Origin: Arenicellales bacterium
GTDB lineage: Bacteria > Pseudomonadota > Gammaproteobacteria > BMS3Bbin11
Direction: 5' to 3'
Length of the DNA stretch: 8,199 nt
Assembly: GCA_029287965.1 (NCBI GenBank)
Contig: JARFQC010000222.1
Coordinates: forward strand, 1-8,199
In this document: piece by piece, positions 6,795 to 8,199 of the stretch
Layout: each line of letters begins with the position of its first letter
Position numbering within the stretch: position 1 is the first letter of the stretch
Notes under the pieces: model-generated
What the model was told of the DNA's origin: nothing
Database searches by the model: none
The model's input: only the letters and a program-made list of their open reading frames with translations
Program-made: the position numbers and the translations under genes

Positions 6795-8199
6795 TCAGTT
6801 GGGATAGCATCTCCTGCGCTTCCTGTTTCTGGCTGTCATTACCTTCGACAGTGACTTCTTTCAGGATGCTTGACGCACTATCACTATCACCCATTTCGAT
6901 GTAGGCACGAGCCAGGTCGAGCTTGGTTGTGCATTCGTCCCACTCTTCTACAGGTGCTTCTTCATCGGCCATGTCAGGTTCGACATCAGACAGGGTCAGG
7001 TCACCGATATCGGCAAATTCCAGCGTGTCATCATGCTTGGCTTCACCTGATGTTGACTCGTCCTCACCCAGGTTGAGATCAATGCCGTCCATGTTGAAAT
7101 CCAGGCTGCTCTGCTCTTTGTCGGTGGTGGCTTCATCGAGGTCGAGATCACCAAGATCAAGTACGTCCTCTTCAGGCGAAGGCACCTCTTCCGTGACGTC
7201 TACTTCTTCCGTAACATCGTTTTCCTCGGTGTGCTCCTGCCCTGTACCGAGCAGATCCTCGAGCTTCTGGTCCTTCTTGCCCTTGTTATCATAGATGCCT
7301 GCAACATCCTCGTCCGCTCCAGGTACTCCGCCTTCAGCATATAGCGGGTTGGCCGGATTCAACTCACGACCCATTTCCGCCGCCTGGTTCCATATCTCTG
7401 CGGGTGTCGCATCGCCACCCGAATAGAGCTCTTCAGCAAGGGTTTCGAACGACGTCACATCGTTACGGGTCTTGTAGATTTCCAGCAGCTTGATTTTGAG
7501 CTCGTGCCGGTCAGGAGTTGCCGTGATCGCCTTTTTCAGTACATCTTCAGCCTGTTCGTCGCGTCCGTATGCCATGTAGACTTCCGCCTCGGCAAGCGGA
7601 TCGACCTCGTCCGCCTGCATGTTGGCCATGCCCGGAACGAAATCACTCAGGAACGAGGTTTCAGATTGTGTCTCGGTTGGCTGCGCTGATTCTGCAGTCG
7701 AAATATCCAGCACCGCCGTACCGGAGATAATGCTGTCTTCGAACTCGGACATCGAACGGCGGCGACGCATCATCACAACCAAGCCTACGATGACGAGTAC
7801 GATCAGGACGATACCGCCGATCATGCCCATCAGGCTACCCGTAAGGGTATCGACAATGGAGGCAAAGAAACCTTTTTCCTCTTCCTGCCGGGGCTTGCTG
7901 CGTGGTGGTGCCTTTTTTGCGACGGGTTCCGGCTTCGGTTCTGCTTTCGGCTGTGTCACCGCAGCAGGTGCCGGTTCGACTTTTTCTGCAACGGGCGCTG
8001 TTTCGGTGACCGCAACCGTTTCTTCGACAACTTCCTCTACAGGCTCTGTGACCGTCTCCATGATTGGCTCGGGCGATACGGCCTCGGCTATCTGCTCAGA
8101 CTCGACTGCTTCACCAGCACCCTGCTGCATGCGGGCCAGGTCTTCGTTCTGCATATTGATCAGCTTGTTAGCCTTGTCAATCTGGGCTTCGAGCATGGC
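6787..8199 (-). CDS. fimV: FimV-family polar hub protein, C-terminal part (partial)
   Basis: The last 470 codons are visible, and the N terminus, expected to hold a signal peptide and LysM domain, lies beyond the high-coordinate edge. The ATG at 8196 is internal, because the frame continues to the window edge. Counting from that Met, a short helical stretch is followed by a Pro/Glu/Val/Ala-rich periplasmic linker (about 36-107). A single membrane segment follows (about 121-143) and ends in RRRR at the cytoplasmic face. A TPR-like pair of helices comes next (about 198-245), then a long acidic linker with repeated LD/DL patterns (about 320-415). The hallmark FimV C-terminal domain closes the protein (about 418-469: WDECTTKLDLARAYIEMGD and SSILKEV). 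In Pseudomonas FimV organises the cell pole and supports type IV pilus function and cAMP signalling. The role here is inferred by family. The stop overlaps the start of the EcfT-like gene. Confidence 0.93.
   Translation of the reverse strand, partial: AMLEAQIDKANKLINMQNEDLARMQQGAGEAVESEQIAEAVSPEPIMETVTEPVEEVVEETVAVTETAPVAEKVEPAPAAVTQPKAEPKPEPVAKKAPPRSKPRQEEEKGFFASIVDTLTGSLMGMIGGIVLIVLVIVGLVVMMRRRRSMSEFEDSIISGTAVLDISTAESAQPTETQSETSFLSDFVPGMANMQADEVDPLAEAEVYMAYGRDEQAEDVLKKAITATPDRHELKIKLLEIYKTRNDVTSFETLAEELYSGGDATPAEIWNQAAEMGRELNPANPLYAEGGVPGADEDVAGIYDNKGKKDQKLEDLLGTGQEHTEENDVTEEVDVTEEVPSPEEDVLDLGDLDLDEATTDKEQSSLDFNMDGIDLNLGEDESTSGEAKHDDTLEFADIGDLTLSDVEPDMADEEAPVEEWDECTTKLDLARAYIEMGDSDSASSILKEVTVEGNDSQKQEAQEMLSQLNG
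7183..7218 (-). repeat. Two-copy 18-bp in-frame repeat in fimV
   Basis: Two adjacent imperfect 18-bp units encode DVTEEV-DVTEEV at about residues 327-338 of the visible FimV part. They lie in the acidic cytoplasmic linker between the TPR-like region and the C-terminal domain. The units differ at several third codon positions, which suggests an old duplication or selection for the acidic pattern rather than a recent slippage event. Confidence 0.6.

Noticed and set aside
8194..8196. ATG near the window edge as the start of the FimV gene
   Set aside because: The frame stays open to the edge, and the visible protein lacks the signal peptide and LysM region expected of FimV, so this Met is internal.

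Overview
The window reads as an ordinary chromosomal stretch from a proteobacterium, most likely a gammaproteobacterium, with a betaproteobacterium as the alternative. The basis is the FimV C-terminal domain, the separate zinc-ribbon AccD, and the gene order fimV - truA - trpF - trpB - trpA - accD - folC - dedD. From memory this is a conserved neighbourhood in beta- and gammaproteobacteria such as Pseudomonas, where trpBA lie elsewhere. GC content looks moderate. I saw no insertion sequence, phage gene, integrase, tRNA, rRNA or CRISPR array.

All eight genes lie on the minus strand, so transcription runs from high to low coordinates. In that order they are: the C-terminal half of fimV (8199-6787, N terminus outside the window); a small membrane protein of the CbiQ/EcfT type (6794-6096); truA (6089-5310); trpF (5300-4659); trpB (4624-3428); trpA (3428-2604); accD (2607-1738); folC (1687-416); and the first 121 codons of a dedD-type SPOR protein gene (363-1, C terminus outside). 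Three junctions overlap (fimV/ecfT-like by 8 nt, trpB/trpA by 1 nt, trpA/accD by 4 nt). The other gaps are 6, 9, 34, 50 and 52 bp. No gap has a convincing terminator or room for much regulation, so the run is probably one long transcript or a few overlapping ones. No stretch of 300 bases lacks a gene.

Functionally the cluster mixes housekeeping pathways: the last steps of tryptophan synthesis (TrpF, TrpB, TrpA), the first step of fatty acid synthesis (AccD), folate polyglutamylation (FolC), tRNA pseudouridylation (TruA), and two envelope proteins tied to peptidoglycan or the cell pole (FimV and the DedD-like protein).

I found no clear novel system. The part that deserves a second look is the solitary EcfT-like membrane protein between fimV and truA. 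It has the overall CbiQ/EcfT layout, but I cannot find the Ala-Arg-Gly coupling motifs, and no ECF ATPase or substrate-binding gene is in view. Smaller curiosities are a set of competing palindromes at the folC/dedD junction and a 7-codon reading frame whose stop overlaps the folC start.
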